Positions 5,267 to 5,397 of a stretch of 5,397 nucleotides of DNA are shown here, one piece after another (positions within the stretch are counted from its first letter, which is position 1; each line of letters opens with the position of its first letter). The notes beneath the pieces were generated by a model. That model saw only the letters and a program-made list of their open reading frames with translations, was not told the DNA's origin and did not search any database. Origin of the DNA: Capsulimonas sp. (GTDB taxonomy: Bacteria > Armatimonadota > Armatimonadia > Armatimonadales > Capsulimonadaceae); assembly GCA_025963815.1 (NCBI GenBank), contig JAOQAA010000599.1, forward strand, positions 1 through 5,397, written 5' to 3'. Both the position numbers and the translations under genes were made by a program.

Positions 5267-5302
5267 GAAAGCATTCCACATCGACTCAGGAAGTAACCTC
5301 TT

Positions 5303-5397
5303 ATGACTGCACCCGAGCATCAGCTTGACCATGTCGCCATCCCCTCGCATGATATCGCCGCCTCCGTCCAATGGTATGTGGAGCACTTCGGCGCCGA
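5303..5397 (+). CDS. VOC (vicinal oxygen chelate)/glyoxalase-fold protein, N-terminal 31 residues only
   Basis: Only the start is in the window. The opening LDHVAIPSHDIAASVQWY is the typical first beta-alpha unit of VOC proteins (glyoxalase I, dioxygenases, epimerases), and His10 sits where the first metal ligand of the family normally lies. AGGAAG (5288-5293) precedes the ATG by nine bases and supports this start. The gene runs divergently from the MerR-type regulator, with 178 bases between start codons. Its position beside an aldehyde-response operon fits a detoxification role, such as methylglyoxal handling, but the subfamily cannot be decided from 31 residues. Confidence 0.85.
   Translation, partial: MTAPEHQLDHVAIPSHDIAASVQWYVEHFGA

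Noticed and set aside
1..5397. CRISPR array, tRNA, rRNA, riboswitch or insertion sequence
   Set aside because: No regularly spaced repeats, cloverleaf-like sequence, transposase motif or paired terminal repeats were seen on either strand.

Overview
The window reads as ordinary bacterial chromosome with a G+C-rich backbone (for example 36 G/C of 60 in bases 601-660). Its promoters look sigma70-like, its start codons have Shine-Dalgarno sites, and gene ends carry intrinsic terminators. The phylum cannot be fixed from this sequence. The mix of a plant/bacterial-type pyruvate phosphate dikinase, an addiction-module pair and an ABA4-like membrane protein would suit a terrestrial group such as Armatimonadota, Chloroflexi or Actinobacteria, but that is only a guess.

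Layout, left to right. (1) Bases 1-807 are the 3' end of a pyruvate, phosphate dikinase gene, closed by a very strong terminator (831-870). (2) Bases 872-1523 hold a small, visibly A+T-richer island: an antitoxin and a RelE/ParE-type toxin joined by an ATGA overlap. The toxin stops at a TGA exactly where its family normally has an arginine, and the missing family tail (E-P-D-Y-W) is still readable after the stop. A hairpin at 1496-1523 closes the island. (3) Bases 1543-3464 are a probable two-gene operon: a MarR-family regulator and a 466-residue polytopic membrane protein. It is driven by a perfect consensus promoter (TTGACA, 17 bp, TATAAT) whose start point falls on or next to the ATG, so the regulator mRNA is predicted to be leaderless. 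A 9-bp direct repeat sits exactly on both sides of the -10 box. The membrane protein joins an N-terminal ABA4-like (DUF4281) region to a longer C-terminal membrane region that I cannot name.

(4) On the minus strand, 5201 down to 3467, lies a complete aldehyde-stress-type unit: a MerR-type regulator of the AdhR/NmlR kind overlapping (ATGA) a zinc alcohol dehydrogenase of the YahK/AdhA type. Its promoter has a 19-bp spacer containing an 18-bp perfect palindrome, the standard MerR operator layout, and its terminator is at 3467-3499. (5) At the right edge, divergent from the regulator, the first 31 codons of a VOC/glyoxalase-fold protein are visible.

How the genes may work together: the regulator probably senses an electrophile or aldehyde through its single cysteine and switches on the reductase. 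The divergent VOC protein may belong to the same detoxification response. The MarR-family protein probably represses its own operon and hence the membrane protein. No CRISPR array, insertion sequence, tRNA or rRNA was seen. The features most worth a second look are the stop-interrupted toxin, the leaderless MarR promoter with its repeats, and the two-part membrane protein.
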